Shown here: piece by piece, positions 50,643-60,045 of the stretch | Layout of the letters: every line of letters begins with the position of its first letter | Numbering within the stretch: the stretch's first letter is position 1 | From: Kaistia adipata DSM 17808 | GTDB lineage: Bacteria; Pseudomonadota; Alphaproteobacteria; Rhizobiales; Kaistiaceae | Assembly (NCBI RefSeq): GCF_000423225.1 | Contig: NZ_KE383992.1 | Location: forward strand, 250,971 to 314,970 | Length of the DNA stretch: 64,000 nt | Direction: 5' to 3' | The notes under the pieces: model-generated | Told to the model about the DNA's origin: nothing | The model's input: only the letters and a program-made list of their open reading frames with translations | Database searches by the model: none | Translations under genes and position numbers: made by a program

Positions 50643-51170
50643 TCAGGCCGCCGTCACGGCGGGACGGTTCCACGGCATCCGCCGCAGGATGCGCGCCATG
50701 GCGCAGGTGCCCGTCACGCCAGCGAAGACGAGGCCGGCGCCGACAAAGGCCGACAGGGCATAGAAGGCCGGGTTCACGAAGGTGCCGAGCGCGGCGCCGA
50801 CGAGCACGAGGCTGCCGGCACCGATCTGCACCTGGCGCATCAGCTCGAGCGGCTGGCGCTTGTCGGCGACCACCGGCAGGCCCGCCTTCTTCCAGGCGTC
50901 CAGCCCGCCATCGAGGCGATAGGCCTCGCAGCCGGCCGCCGCCGCAAGGCGAGCTTCATGCGCCGAGGTGCGGGCGCCGGAGCGGCACTGGAAGATGACG
51001 ATGCGGCCGGGCTCGGTATCGAGCGAGGCGCCGAGCGTCGAAAGCGGCCGCGGCCGCGCGCCGGCGATGTGCTCGCGGCGATATTCGTCGGGATCGCGGA
51101 TGTCGACGAGGACGGCGCCGGCGGCGACGAGTTGCTGGGCCCTGGCGGGGGTGATCGGTTGCAGCGACAT
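50643..51170 (-). CDS. rhodanese-DUF2892 membrane protein
   Basis: A 175-residue fusion of a rhodanese domain (about 5-110) and a membrane-embedded DUF2892 part with two helices (GSLVLVGAALGTFVNPAFYA, then SAFVGAGLVFAGVTGTCAMA). The active-site loop is CRSGAR with Cys62, preceded by RIVIFQ. It probably carries or delivers persulfide at the inner membrane. ATG 51170 begins MSLQPITPAR. It lies between bigR and the tauE-like gene. Confidence 0.92.
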   Translation of the reverse strand: MSLQPITPARAQQLVAAGAVLVDIRDPDEYRREHIAGARPRPLSTLGASLDTEPGRIVIFQCRSGARTSAHEARLAAAAGCEAYRLDGGLDAWKKAGLPVVADKRQPLELMRQVQIGAGSLVLVGAALGTFVNPAFYALSAFVGAGLVFAGVTGTCAMARILRRMPWNRPAVTAA

Positions 51171-51217
51171 GATCTTCCTTTGTGGTTCTTCCGAGTTTTC
51201 TTGAGCTACTTCGAGGG

Positions 51218-51556
51218 TCAGCAGGCGACGGGCGGCCGGCAATAGAGCCGGTGCAGCACCGCCATCATTTCCTCGATGCGCGGGTCGGCGATGCGGTACC
51301 AGAGCGTCTGGCCGTCGCGCCGGAAGGTGACGATGTTCTCGTCCCGCATCCTGGCGAGATGCTGCGACAGCGCCGACTGGCTGAGCGCCACCGCATCGGC
51401 CAGCGCGCCGACCGTCATCTCGCCCTGCTCGACCAGCTTGCACAGCATCATCAGCCGCCGCTCGTTGCCGAGCGCGCGCAGCAGCTCGGCGACCTCCGTG
51501 GCCTTGGCCTCGAAGGCGGCGAGATCGAGCGGATCGAGATCCAGGCTGGCGGGCAT
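51218..51556 (-). CDS. bigR: BigR/SqrR-type ArsR family persulfide-sensing repressor
   Basis: A 112-residue winged-helix dimer. Helix-turn-helix region VGALADAVALSQSALSQHLA and a wing TFRRDGQTLWYR. Cys39 in MMLCKLV and Cys106 near the C terminus (LHRLYCRPPVAC) match the two sensor cysteines of BigR/SqrR, which form a disulfide or persulfide bridge and release DNA; an extra Cys112 ends the chain. AAAGGAAA precedes ATG 51556. Its promoter region carries two tandem operator-like palindromes. It is divergent from the persulfide dioxygenase gene. Confidence 0.93.
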   Translation of the reverse strand: MPASLDLDPLDLAAFEAKATEVAELLRALGNERRLMMLCKLVEQGEMTVGALADAVALSQSALSQHLARMRDENIVTFRRDGQTLWYRIADPRIEEMMAVLHRLYCRPPVAC

Positions 51557-51570
51557 CGCGTTTCCTTTGC

Positions 51571-51601
51571 TTTAGTGATTGCTAAATTAGATATCGCTAA
51601 T
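51571..51601. promoter_or_regulatory. two tandem BigR-type operators
   Basis: Site 1: TTTAG (51571-51575) and CTAAA (51582-51586) with a 6-base spacer. Site 2: ATTAG (51586-51590) and CTAAT (51597-51601) with a 6-base spacer. The two share one base and are 15 bp apart center to center. They lie between bigR and the divergent MBL gene, so one set of sites may control both directions. Confidence 0.75.
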
Positions 51602-51636
51602 ATATATGTCAAGCAATCCAACGAAAGGAATTCAGC

Positions 51637-52551
51637 ATGACGACCGAAGCGAACCGGACCGCGCCCGTCATCCGCGCCTTCTTCGACGAGCCGACCAACA
51701 CGATCAGCTATCTCGTCGCCGATCCCATGACCGGCCAGGCGGCGGTGATCGACCCGGTGCTCGACTATGACCATCGCGCCGGCACGGTCGACGTGCGCTC
51801 GGCCGACGCCATCCTCGCCGCGGCGGCGGAGGCGGGCTACGCGATCGTCTGGGCGCTCGAGACCCACGCCCATGCCGACCACCTCTCCGGCGCGCCCTAC
51901 ATCAAGGCGAAGACGGGGGCGAAGATCGGCATCGGCGAGCACATCAAGGCCGTGCAGAAGATCTTCCGGCCGATGTTCAACGCCACCGACCTCAAGACCG
52001 ACGGCAGCGATTTCGACCGGCTCTTCGCCGATGGCGACCGCTTCCCGCTCGGCACGCTGGAATTCTCCGTGATGCACACGCCCGGCCACACGCCGGCCGA
52101 CATCGTCTACCGGATCGGCGACGCCGCCTTTGTCGGCGACACGCTGTTCATGCCGGACTACGGCACGGCGCGGGCCGATTTCCCGGGCGGCGACGCGCGC
52201 ACGCTCTACCGCTCGATCCGCCGCCTGCTTGAGCTGCCGGGCGAGACGAAACTCTTCCTCTGCCACGACTACAAGGCGCCGGGCCGCGACCACTATGCCT
52301 GGGAGACGACGGTCGCCGACCAGCGCGCCGCCAATGTGCATGTCGGCGCCTCGGCAAGCGGCGCCGGCGAGGACGAATTCGTCCTTCTGCGCGAGACGCG
52401 CGACGCGACGCTCGCGGCGCCGGTGCTGCTGCTGCCCTCGATCCAGGTCAACATCCGCGCCGGCCGCTTCCCGGAGGCCGAGGCGAACGGCGTCCGCTAC
52501 CTGAAGATCCCGGTCAGGGCGAAGACGGGGGCGGAGAGCCTTCTCGCCTGA
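51637..52551 (+). CDS. persulfide dioxygenase-like MBL-fold protein (Blh/ETHE1 type)
   Basis: A 304-residue metallo-beta-lactamase-fold iron enzyme that oxidises sulfane sulfur (glutathione persulfide) to sulfite. The metal-binding motif is THAHADH (76-82), with further ligands in the FSVMHTPGHTPADI and the C-terminal LFLCHDYKAPG regions. AAAGGA precedes ATG 51637. It is divergent from bigR and probably induced by persulfide. Its last 38 bases overlap the end of the MocR gene on the opposite strand. Confidence 0.93.
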   Translation: MTTEANRTAPVIRAFFDEPTNTISYLVADPMTGQAAVIDPVLDYDHRAGTVDVRSADAILAAAAEAGYAIVWALETHAHADHLSGAPYIKAKTGAKIGIGEHIKAVQKIFRPMFNATDLKTDGSDFDRLFADGDRFPLGTLEFSVMHTPGHTPADIVYRIGDAAFVGDTLFMPDYGTARADFPGGDARTLYRSIRRLLELPGETKLFLCHDYKAPGRDHYAWETTVADQRAANVHVGASASGAGEDEFVLLRETRDATLAAPVLLLPSIQVNIRAGRFPEAEANGVRYLKIPVRAKTGAESLLA

Positions 52552-53947
52552 GCGGCGCGGCCGCCGCCTGCCGGATCGCCCGCGCCAGCACGGTGAAGAC
52601 GCGGGGATCCGCGCATTGCGCGACGTTGAAGCGCATATAGCTGCCGGCCGTCTGCGAGACGCTGAACACGTTGCCGGGCGCCAACACGACGCCCTCTTCC
52701 AGCGCCGCGCGGGCGACGTCGGCGGCGTCGAGTTGGTCCGGCAGCAGGCACCACAGGAACATGCCGGCCTCGGGCTCGATCCAGGGCCGGAGGCCGAGCG
52801 CGCGGAGCTTTGGCGTCACCTCGGCGAACGCGCGGGCGAGCCGCAGCCGCAGCCCGTCGAGATGCCTGCGATGAGAACCGTCGCGCAGCAGCGCCAGCGT
52901 CAGCTCGGCATTGAGCCTGCCGCCGCCGAAGGTCGTCGCGATCTTCAGATCGGTCAGCGCCTCGATCCAGTCCGGCCGCGCCGCGATGAAGCCGCAGCGC
53001 GCCGAGGCCGACAGCGTCTTCGAGAAGGAGCCGATCTCGACCACCCGCTCCAGCCCGTCGAAGGCGGCGAGGCGCGGCGCCGGCGTCAGCTCGAAATCGG
53101 CGAAGATGTCGTCCTCGACGATGGTGATCCCGTGCTCGTCGGCGAGCTTCAGGATCCGATGCGCCGTGACCGGCGAGAGCGTCGCGCCGGTCGGGTTGTG
53201 GATCGCCGAATTGGTGATGTAGAGCCGCGGCTTCCTTTCCGCGCAGACTTGTCCGAACGCCTCGACATCCGGCCCGTTCGGCGTCATCGGCACGCCGACG
53301 ATGGTCACCCGATGCGCCCGCAACAGCGCCTGGAAATTGAAATAGCAGGGGTCGTCGACCAGCACGACGTCGCCGGGCGAGACCATGAGCCGGCAAATCA
53401 GATCGATGCTCTGCGTGCCGCTCTCGGTAAGCAGGATGGCGTCGGGCGCCGCCTCGACCCCCTTTTCCGCCAGCCGGCGGGCGATCCACTGCCGCAGCGC
53501 CGGCAGGCCGAGCGGCGTGCCGTAGTCGAACAGCGCCGCGCCCTCGGCCCGCGCCAGCCCTCGCAGCGCCCGCCGCATGCCGGCCTCGGGCAGCCAGTCG
53601 GGCGGCAGCCAGCCGCAGCCGGGCTTCAGATCCCCCGTTTCCGCATCGAGCGACTGGCGCGACACCCAGAGCGGATCGATGGCGCGGTCGCGCTTCGGCC
53701 CGATCGCCGCAAGCGACAGCGGCGCCGCGGCGCTCGCGACATAGAAGCCGGAGCCCGGCCGCGCCCGGATCAGCCCCTCCGCCCCCAGCCGCTCATAGGC
53801 CTCGACCACCGTCGCGGCCGAGACCTGCATGGTTTTCGCCAGCGCCCGGATCGACGGCAGCCTGGCGCCGGCCGGCAGGCTGCGGCTCGCCACCCGGCCC
53901 CGGATCGCCGCCATCACCCGCTCGATCCGCGTCCCGCCCGCCTCCAT
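52514..53947 (-). CDS. MocR-type regulator (GntR helix-turn-helix fused to aminotransferase domain)
   Basis: A 477-residue transcription factor. Residues 1-85 are a GntR winged helix (SRSLPAGARLPSIRALAKTM and SAATVVEAYERLGAEGLIRA); residues 100-477 form a PLP-binding aminotransferase-type fold, with the PLP lysine in EIGSFSKTLSASARCG. MocR proteins sense amino-type ligands and often control a divergent transporter gene; here an EamA transporter gene lies divergent about 480 bases away. ATG 53947 is chosen. A perfect 7-bp inverted repeat is 22 bases upstream. Confidence 0.9.
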   Translation of the reverse strand: MEAGGTRIERVMAAIRGRVASRSLPAGARLPSIRALAKTMQVSAATVVEAYERLGAEGLIRARPGSGFYVASAAAPLSLAAIGPKRDRAIDPLWVSRQSLDAETGDLKPGCGWLPPDWLPEAGMRRALRGLARAEGAALFDYGTPLGLPALRQWIARRLAEKGVEAAPDAILLTESGTQSIDLICRLMVSPGDVVLVDDPCYFNFQALLRAHRVTIVGVPMTPNGPDVEAFGQVCAERKPRLYITNSAIHNPTGATLSPVTAHRILKLADEHGITIVEDDIFADFELTPAPRLAAFDGLERVVEIGSFSKTLSASARCGFIAARPDWIEALTDLKIATTFGGGRLNAELTLALLRDGSHRRHLDGLRLRLARAFAEVTPKLRALGLRPWIEPEAGMFLWCLLPDQLDAADVARAALEEGVVLAPGNVFSVSQTAGSYMRFNVAQCADPRVFTVLARAIRQAAAAPLRREGSPPPSSP

Positions 53948-53968
53948 CCGTATCGCTCCCGTGACCGG

Positions 53969-53988
53969 TACAGTTTGGCGCAACTGTA
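53969..53988. promoter_or_regulatory. operator upstream of the MocR gene
   Basis: TACAGTT (53969-53975) and AACTGTA (53982-53988) are perfect arms with a 6-base spacer. The stretch GACCGGTACAGTT is like binding sites described for MocR/GntR regulators. Autoregulation and control of the divergent EamA gene are the likely uses; this is inferred. Confidence 0.65.
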
Positions 53989-54054
53989 TCGCACCGTCTC
54001 TGGCGTGGCGATGGGAAAGGCGGGATAGACGAGGGAACTTGGGATGGCACCCCT

Positions 54055-54184
54055 TCACCTCTCCCTGAGGGAGAGGTCGACGGCCGAAGGCCGGCGGGTG
54101 AGGGTTTAGGGAACTATCCGGAGAGGCCGCAAACCCTCACCCGGCCCTGCCGGGCCGACCTCTCCCTCAGGGAGAGGTAAAGGG
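54055..54184. repeat. dispersed repeat family 2, inverted pair
   Basis: A roughly 55-base unit, beginning CACCTCTCCCTGAGGGAGAG and ending GGGTGAGGGTTT, occurs at 54055-54109 and, inverted, at 54128-54184. Each unit also contains its own hairpin (CCTCTCCCTGAGGGAGAGG). A single copy is at 62632-62690. It lies between the MocR and EamA genes. Confidence 0.85.
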
Positions 54185-54233
54185 CAACCGGGCAGGCGAG
54201 CGAGGGTGGCCGTCCCGCAACGCCCGATTGCCA

Positions 54234-54349
54234 TCATCCTGAGGCGCCCGAGCGGAGCTCGGGCCTCGAAGGACGCACGGCCCCGGGGCACCCGATCGAT
54301 GGCACGACCGCGCCTGCGTGCTTCGAGACGGCTTTGCGGGCCTCCTCAG
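54234..54349. repeat. dispersed repeat family 1, copy B (inverted pair)
   Basis: The left unit reads catcctgaggcgcccgagcg to gaaggacgcacgg and the right one gcgtgcttcgagacggcttt to gcgggcctcctcag. The two halves are inverted copies of the same unit as in copies at 22903-23024 and 59040-59160. It lies directly beside the repeat family 2 pair and just upstream of the EamA gene. Confidence 0.85.
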
Positions 54350-54429
54350 CCTGTTGCGGGCGGCGTTTTGCAGTGGCCGCCTCGGACCCGCCCGCCCCGC
54401 GAGCGCAAGAAAGAAGAGACAGGAAGAAA

Positions 54430-55293
54430 ATGGACAGGACGACGGATGGCTGGCTCTCGGGCTTCATCGGGGTGACGATCTTTTCCGGCTCGCTGCCGGC
54501 AACAAGGCTCGCCGTCGTCGGTTTCGATCCCGTCTTCCTGACGGTCGCGCGCGCCACCATCGCCGGCTTTCTCGCCCTGGTGCTGCTCGCCCTCCTGCGC
54601 GCGCCGCGCCCGGCGAAGGGGGACCTCGTGCCGCTTGCCATTGTCTCGCTCGGCGTCGTCGTCGGCTTCCCGCTCCTGACCGCGCTGGCGCTCCGCCATG
54701 TCACGGCGGCGCATTCGATCGTCTTCGTCGGCCTGCTGCCGCTCGCGACCGCGCTCTTCGGCGTGCTGCGCGGCGGCGAGCGGCCGCGCCCGGCCTTCTG
54801 GCTGTTCTCCGGCCTCGGCAGCGCCGCCGTCGCCGGCTTCGCCCTTTCACAAGGGATTGCAGCGAGCCCCGCCGGCGATCTCCTGATGCTCGGCGCCATC
54901 CTCGTCTGCGGCCTCGGCTATGCCGAGGGCGGGAGGTTGTCCCGCCGGCTCGGCGGCTGGCAGGTGATCTCCTGGGCGCTCGTGCTGTCGCTGCCGCCCA
55001 TGCTCGTCGTCGCCCTCCTCGTCCGCCCCGAAAGCCTCGGCTCGATCGCAACGCCGGCCTGGCTCGGCCTCGCCTATGTCTCGCTGTTCAGCATGCTGAT
55101 CGGCTTCGTCTTCTGGTATCGCGGCCTGGCGCTCGGCGGCATCGCCGCCGTCGGCCAGCTGCAGCTGCTGCAGCCCCTGATGGGCCTGGCGCTCGCCGCC
55201 CTCCTGCTCGGCGAACCGGTCTCGACCAGCATGCTCGCCGCGACGGTCGCCGTCATCGCGTGCGTGTTCGGGGCGAAGCGGTTTGCGGGGTGA
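54430..55293 (+). CDS. EamA/DMT family transporter
   Basis: Ten-helix inner-membrane transporter of 287 residues with two EamA repeats, of the type often controlled by a MocR regulator. The first repeat begins WLSGFIGVTIFSGSLPATRL, the second ends AVGQLQLLQPLMGLALAALL. AGGAAG precedes ATG 54430. Substrate is unknown. The region between it and the MocR gene is filled by two repeat pairs, so its promoter must be close to its start. Confidence 0.88.
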   Translation: MDRTTDGWLSGFIGVTIFSGSLPATRLAVVGFDPVFLTVARATIAGFLALVLLALLRAPRPAKGDLVPLAIVSLGVVVGFPLLTALALRHVTAAHSIVFVGLLPLATALFGVLRGGERPRPAFWLFSGLGSAAVAGFALSQGIAASPAGDLLMLGAILVCGLGYAEGGRLSRRLGGWQVISWALVLSLPPMLVVALLVRPESLGSIATPAWLGLAYVSLFSMLIGFVFWYRGLALGGIAAVGQLQLLQPLMGLALAALLLGEPVSTSMLAATVAVIACVFGAKRFAG

Positions 55294-55324
55294 GGGGGAT
55301 GGAGGCAGTGCGAGCCCCCCAATG

Positions 55325-55373
55325 CAGGGGGTGACGCAGCACAACGCCAATCGACCAATATTAACACCCCCTG
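55325..55373. repeat. 9-bp inverted repeat at the edge of the low-GC insert
   Basis: CAGGGGGTG (55325-55333) and CACCCCCTG (55365-55373) are perfect arms, 31 bases apart. It lies 31 bases after the EamA gene stop. Without a T run it is not a clear terminator. It is near the change from GC-rich to lower-GC DNA and may mark an insertion edge. Confidence 0.4.
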
Positions 55374-55484
55374 ATTGCAGGACTAACAACTACGTGCCAT
55401 CCTAACGACACTAGCAAGTTCGATCGTATTAGCTGGGCGATATTCTTTTCCTACCAGCTCCCGACCTGCGAGGATAACAATCCA

Positions 55485-56468
55485 GTGACGCAATTGCTGT
55501 TCGTAAACGTTGGCTGGATGATTGAATATGCCGGACTCTCCGCAAGCGATCCAACCTTGGGCGGATTTGGGCATTTGAAGCATAGCAACATTGGATACGA
55601 AACCTGGAATTTCGTTCCAAGAAGAGGGAAACTATACGGCTATGTTCCTCGGTCAGCGCGCATCAATCTGGCGCGACTAGGCGGCCTACGATCATCCAAA
55701 TCGATTTCTGGAATTACCGTAGTCTGGCTCGCTCGAAATCCCCGAAACAGGCGTACTTACATCGTCGGCTGGTATCGTGATGCCACTGTGTATCGGGACA
55801 TCGGACACGTACGAATCAAGCGTGAGCGATCAATTGAGGTTGACTATCATATAGAGGCGCCCGCTGATAAGGCCAAGTTGCTCAAAGTTGACGCTCGCGT
55901 ATTCCTCATTCCGACAGCAAAAGAAGAGGGAAATCTAGGACAGAGCCCTATCTGGTACGGGAAAGATGACAATTTCAGAAAAGACGTTGCTGAATACATA
56001 GACAGCGGCGGAAAGCGCTTAGCCTCCAGGGGAGCGCCAAGTCAATCTGACCCGGAGCTCCGTAGGAAGATTGAGAGAGCTGCAATCCAGCACGCCACGG
56101 CATACTTCAAGTCCCCAGACGGAGGGAATCACGCCGTAAGGAGTGTCGAGGCAGACAATCTTGGCTGGGATCTCGAAGCGACTTCTGCCGCCGGCGAGAT
56201 ACTAAAGATTGAAGTTAAGGGGCTATCTGGCTCGGCGCTAATGGTGGAACTTACACCAAACGAATATAACAAGATGAATTCAAAAGAGCACAGATCGAGC
56301 TACATTATATATATTGTCACGACCGCCCTCGAAGATCCATCAGCACACGTATTTCGACATGACCTCGAGAGAAGCACAAATGATAGCCCTGTCTGGATCA
56401 GCGACGACGGACGAGAGCTAGATATTCTCCCTGTGGTTGCCGCGAGACTCTCTGCATCGACACCATAG
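55485..56468 (+). CDS. DUF3883-type protein with predicted nuclease fold
   Basis: A 327-residue protein in DNA of clearly lower GC than its neighbours. Residues 1-145 form a domain with GITVVWLARNPRNRRTYIVG and WYRDATVYRD that looks like a PUA/EVE-type reader (inference). A helical linker leads to a C-terminal DUF3883 region (about 190-327) with Asp229 in GWDLEA and Glu243/Lys245 in KIEVKG, a spacing that suits a PD-(D/E)xK nuclease fold. DUF3883 occurs in restriction and defence proteins. GTG 55485 is the start. No partner gene follows; the next gene is unrelated. Confidence 0.75.
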   Translation: MTQLLFVNVGWMIEYAGLSASDPTLGGFGHLKHSNIGYETWNFVPRRGKLYGYVPRSARINLARLGGLRSSKSISGITVVWLARNPRNRRTYIVGWYRDATVYRDIGHVRIKRERSIEVDYHIEAPADKAKLLKVDARVFLIPTAKEEGNLGQSPIWYGKDDNFRKDVAEYIDSGGKRLASRGAPSQSDPELRRKIERAAIQHATAYFKSPDGGNHAVRSVEADNLGWDLEATSAAGEILKIEVKGLSGSALMVELTPNEYNKMNSKEHRSSYIIYIVTTALEDPSAHVFRHDLERSTNDSPVWISDDGRELDILPVVAARLSASTP

Positions 56469-56635
56469 TCCTCCCCTCCCCTGACGTACGCCCCTCAGAT
56501 TTCGGTTCCGCTCGTCCCGGCTTTGGCTTAGAACAGGCGCGGGCCGGGTGACCGGCGGCTTGCAGACAGCGCAAGCATTTTTCGCAGTTTCAGCGCGGCC
56601 GCGCGCCGCGAACAAAGCCAGGGACGGAGACATCA

Positions 56636-57397
56636 ATGACCAGCGGCGCCATCTATCCGAGCCTCCGGGACCGGACGGTCCTGATCACCGGCGGCGGCAG
56701 CGGGATCGGCGAATCCATCGTCCGCCACTTCGTCGCGCAGGGTTCGAAGGTCGGCTTCCTCGACATCAACGCCGAGGCCTCGGAAGCGCTGGTGAAGGGG
56801 CTTTCCGCCACCGGCACCGTGCATTTCGAGAAATGCGACCTGCGCGACATCGCGGCGCTGCGCCAGGCGATTTCGAATGTGCGGGAAAAACTCGGGCCGA
56901 TCACCATCCTGATCAACAACGCCGCGCACGACCAGCGCCACAAGCTGGAAGACGTGACGCCCGAATATTGGGACGAGCGCTACCAGGTCAACATCCGCCA
57001 CCAGTTCTTCGCGGCGCAGGCCGTGGTCGAGGACATGAAGGCCGCCGGCAAGGGCGCCATCATCAACATGGGCTCGACCTCGTGGATGATCGGCCAGGGC
57101 GGCATGCCGGCCTATACCTCGGCGAAGTCGGCCGTGCAGGGCCTGACGCGAGGCCTGGCCCGCGACCTCGGCCCGTTCAACATCCGCGTCTGCTCGGTCG
57201 TCCCCGGCTGGATCATGACGCAGCGCCAGATCGACCTCTGGCTGACGCCGGAAGCCGAGGCCGACCTGATGAACAAGCAGTGCCTGAAGCGCAAGCTCTA
57301 CCCGGACGACATCGCCAAGCCGGTGCTGTTCTTCGCCTCCGACGAGGCCTCCGGCTGCACCAACCAGAGCTACATCGTCGACGGCGGCTGGGTCTGA
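56636..57397 (+). CDS. short-chain dehydrogenase/reductase
   Basis: NAD(P)-dependent oxidoreductase of 253 residues of the classical SDR family. The nucleotide motif is TGGGSGIG (18-25), the NAAH-type strand ILINNAA, the catalytic Ser in INMGSTSW, and the YTSAKS motif near residue 160. The C terminus CTNQSYIVDGGWV is typical. The substrate is unknown; the sugar and polyol SDR group is possible. ATG 56636 follows GGACGGAGA. It is closed by a strong terminator. Confidence 0.9.
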   Translation: MTSGAIYPSLRDRTVLITGGGSGIGESIVRHFVAQGSKVGFLDINAEASEALVKGLSATGTVHFEKCDLRDIAALRQAISNVREKLGPITILINNAAHDQRHKLEDVTPEYWDERYQVNIRHQFFAAQAVVEDMKAAGKGAIINMGSTSWMIGQGGMPAYTSAKSAVQGLTRGLARDLGPFNIRVCSVVPGWIMTQRQIDLWLTPEAEADLMNKQCLKRKLYPDDIAKPVLFFASDEASGCTNQSYIVDGGWV

Positions 57398-57422
57398 GAC
57401 TTTCGGCCTTCATGCTTTCAAG

Positions 57423-57449
57423 AGCCCCCTCTCCGGAGGGGGCTTTTTT
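57423..57449 (+). terminator. rho-independent terminator of the SDR gene
   Basis: AGCCCCCTC (57423-57431) and GAGGGGGCT (57436-57444) form a 9-bp perfect stem with loop TCCG and are followed by TTTTT. It begins 25 bases after the SDR stop. Confidence 0.93.
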
Positions 57450-57472
57450 GTTGGGCGGCGGGTCGGCGCACG

Positions 57473-57602
57473 CCCTTCCCCCTCCCCCTTGTGGGGAGGG
57501 TCGGGGTGGGGGTACCGGCACCGATCTCTGCCGATGTGCACTTCCTGGAAAACGCGAGGTGGTACCCCCTCCCTAGCCCTCCCCACAAGGGGGAGGGAAC
57601 GA
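57473..57602. repeat. dispersed repeat family 3, inverted pair
   Basis: The left unit, from 57473, reads CCCTCCCCCTTGTGGGGAGG through GGGGGTACC; the right unit (57560-57602) is its inverted copy, GGTACCCCCTCC to CCCCACAAGGGGGAGGG. Unit length is about 40 bases and the two are separated by about 45. It lies between the SDR gene and deoA. Confidence 0.85.
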
Positions 57603-57621
57603 GGCCTTGGCCCCCCGACGA

Positions 57622-58932
<1,311 letters not shown>

Positions 58933-59039
58933 GTTTTTTCCACTCTCTCCCTTGAGCCAGCCATTCGGCCGGCTGCCAATCCCGACGAAGCTTACCTCAC
59001 CTCTCCCGGAAAGAGGCCTTTGCACGGCACCCCGGCCGA

Positions 59040-59160
59040 CATGCTGAGGAGCCCCGAAGGGGCGTCTCGAAGCACGCAGAGCCGTCGTGCCATTCGATGA
59101 ACCGCCCCTAGGCCGTGCGTCCTTCGAGACGCCTTGCTGCGCAAGGCTCCTCAGGATGTT
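59040..59160. repeat. dispersed repeat family 1, copy C (inverted pair)
   Basis: The left unit runs catgctgaggagccccgaag to cgaagcacgcag, the right one gtgcgtccttcgagacgcct to ggctcctcaggatgtt. The right unit has its own short stem (CCTTGCTGCGCAAGG). It is in the 291-base gap between the purine nucleoside phosphorylase gene and deoA. Related to 22903-23024 and 54234-54349. Confidence 0.85.
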
Positions 59161-59223
59161 GGCGGACCGAGCGCTGCATCACCGCGGGGAGAGGTGAAGA
59201 AGGTCCCGCGCCCAAAACGGCTC

Positions 59224-60045
59224 TCAGCCCGCCTGGTCCCTCAGGAACCGGCGGATCAGCTTTTCCAGCTTCTTCGCGCCGACCGGGGCCATGTCCTTGG
59301 TTTCCTGGTGCGACAGCTCGGCCCCGGTCATGCCGGCGCCGAGATTGGTGATGTTGGAGAAGGCGACGACGCGCAGATCGAAGAAGCGCGCCAGGATCGC
59401 CTCCGGCACGGTCGACATGCCGACGGCGTCGGCGCCGAGGATGCGCGCCATGCGGATCTCGGCCGGCGTCTCGAAGGAGGGACCGGAGAACCACATGTAG
59501 ACGCCGCGCGACAGCGGGATACCGGCCGTTTCCGCCAGCCGCTCGAAGGCGGCGCGCCAGCCGAGATCGTAGGCCGTCGTCATGCCGACGAAGCGGGCGT
59601 CGCTCGCCTCGCCGATCAACGGATTGCCGCCGGAGAAATTGATGTGGTCGTCGAGCATCATCAGCGAGCCCGGGCCCATCTCCTCGCGCAGCGATCCGGC
59701 CGCGTTGGTGAGGATGACGCCCTCGCAGCCGAGCGCGGAAAGCATGCCGATGGCGTTGCGCATCACCGCCGCGTCGCCCGCCTCGTAGAAATGCGAGCGG
59801 CCGGAGAAGACCAGGACGTCGACGCCCTCGAGCCAGCCGGCGACCAGCGCGCCGGCATGGGCGGAGACCTTCGACACCGGCAGGCCGGGCAGTTCGGCAT
59901 AGGGGATGACAACCGCGTCCTCGACCGCGTCGGCAAGCGGGCCGAGGCCGGAGCCGAGCACGATGCCGAGGCGGTAGGGCGCGTCGCGCCGCGCCCGGAC
60001 GATCGCCGCCGCGGCGCGGCCGTCGTCGCGCGAGCCGGCCGTCAA
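59224..60045 (-). CDS. purine-nucleoside phosphorylase (trimeric type)
   Basis: A 273-residue phosphorylase for inosine and guanosine of the trimeric family. Features: GSGLGPLADAV, GRSHFYEAGD, TNAAGSLREEMGPGSLMM, and VGMSTVPEA. The start TTG 60045 overlaps the cdd stop (TTGA), and no ATG fits in-frame with the family N terminus, so translation is coupled to cdd. It is the fourth gene of the nucleoside cluster. Confidence 0.93.
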   Translation of the reverse strand: MTAGSRDDGRAAAAIVRARRDAPYRLGIVLGSGLGPLADAVEDAVVIPYAELPGLPVSKVSAHAGALVAGWLEGVDVLVFSGRSHFYEAGDAAVMRNAIGMLSALGCEGVILTNAAGSLREEMGPGSLMMLDDHINFSGGNPLIGEASDARFVGMTTAYDLGWRAAFERLAETAGIPLSRGVYMWFSGPSFETPAEIRMARILGADAVGMSTVPEAILARFFDLRVVAFSNITNLGAGMTGAELSHQETKDMAPVGAKKLEKLIRRFLRDQAG

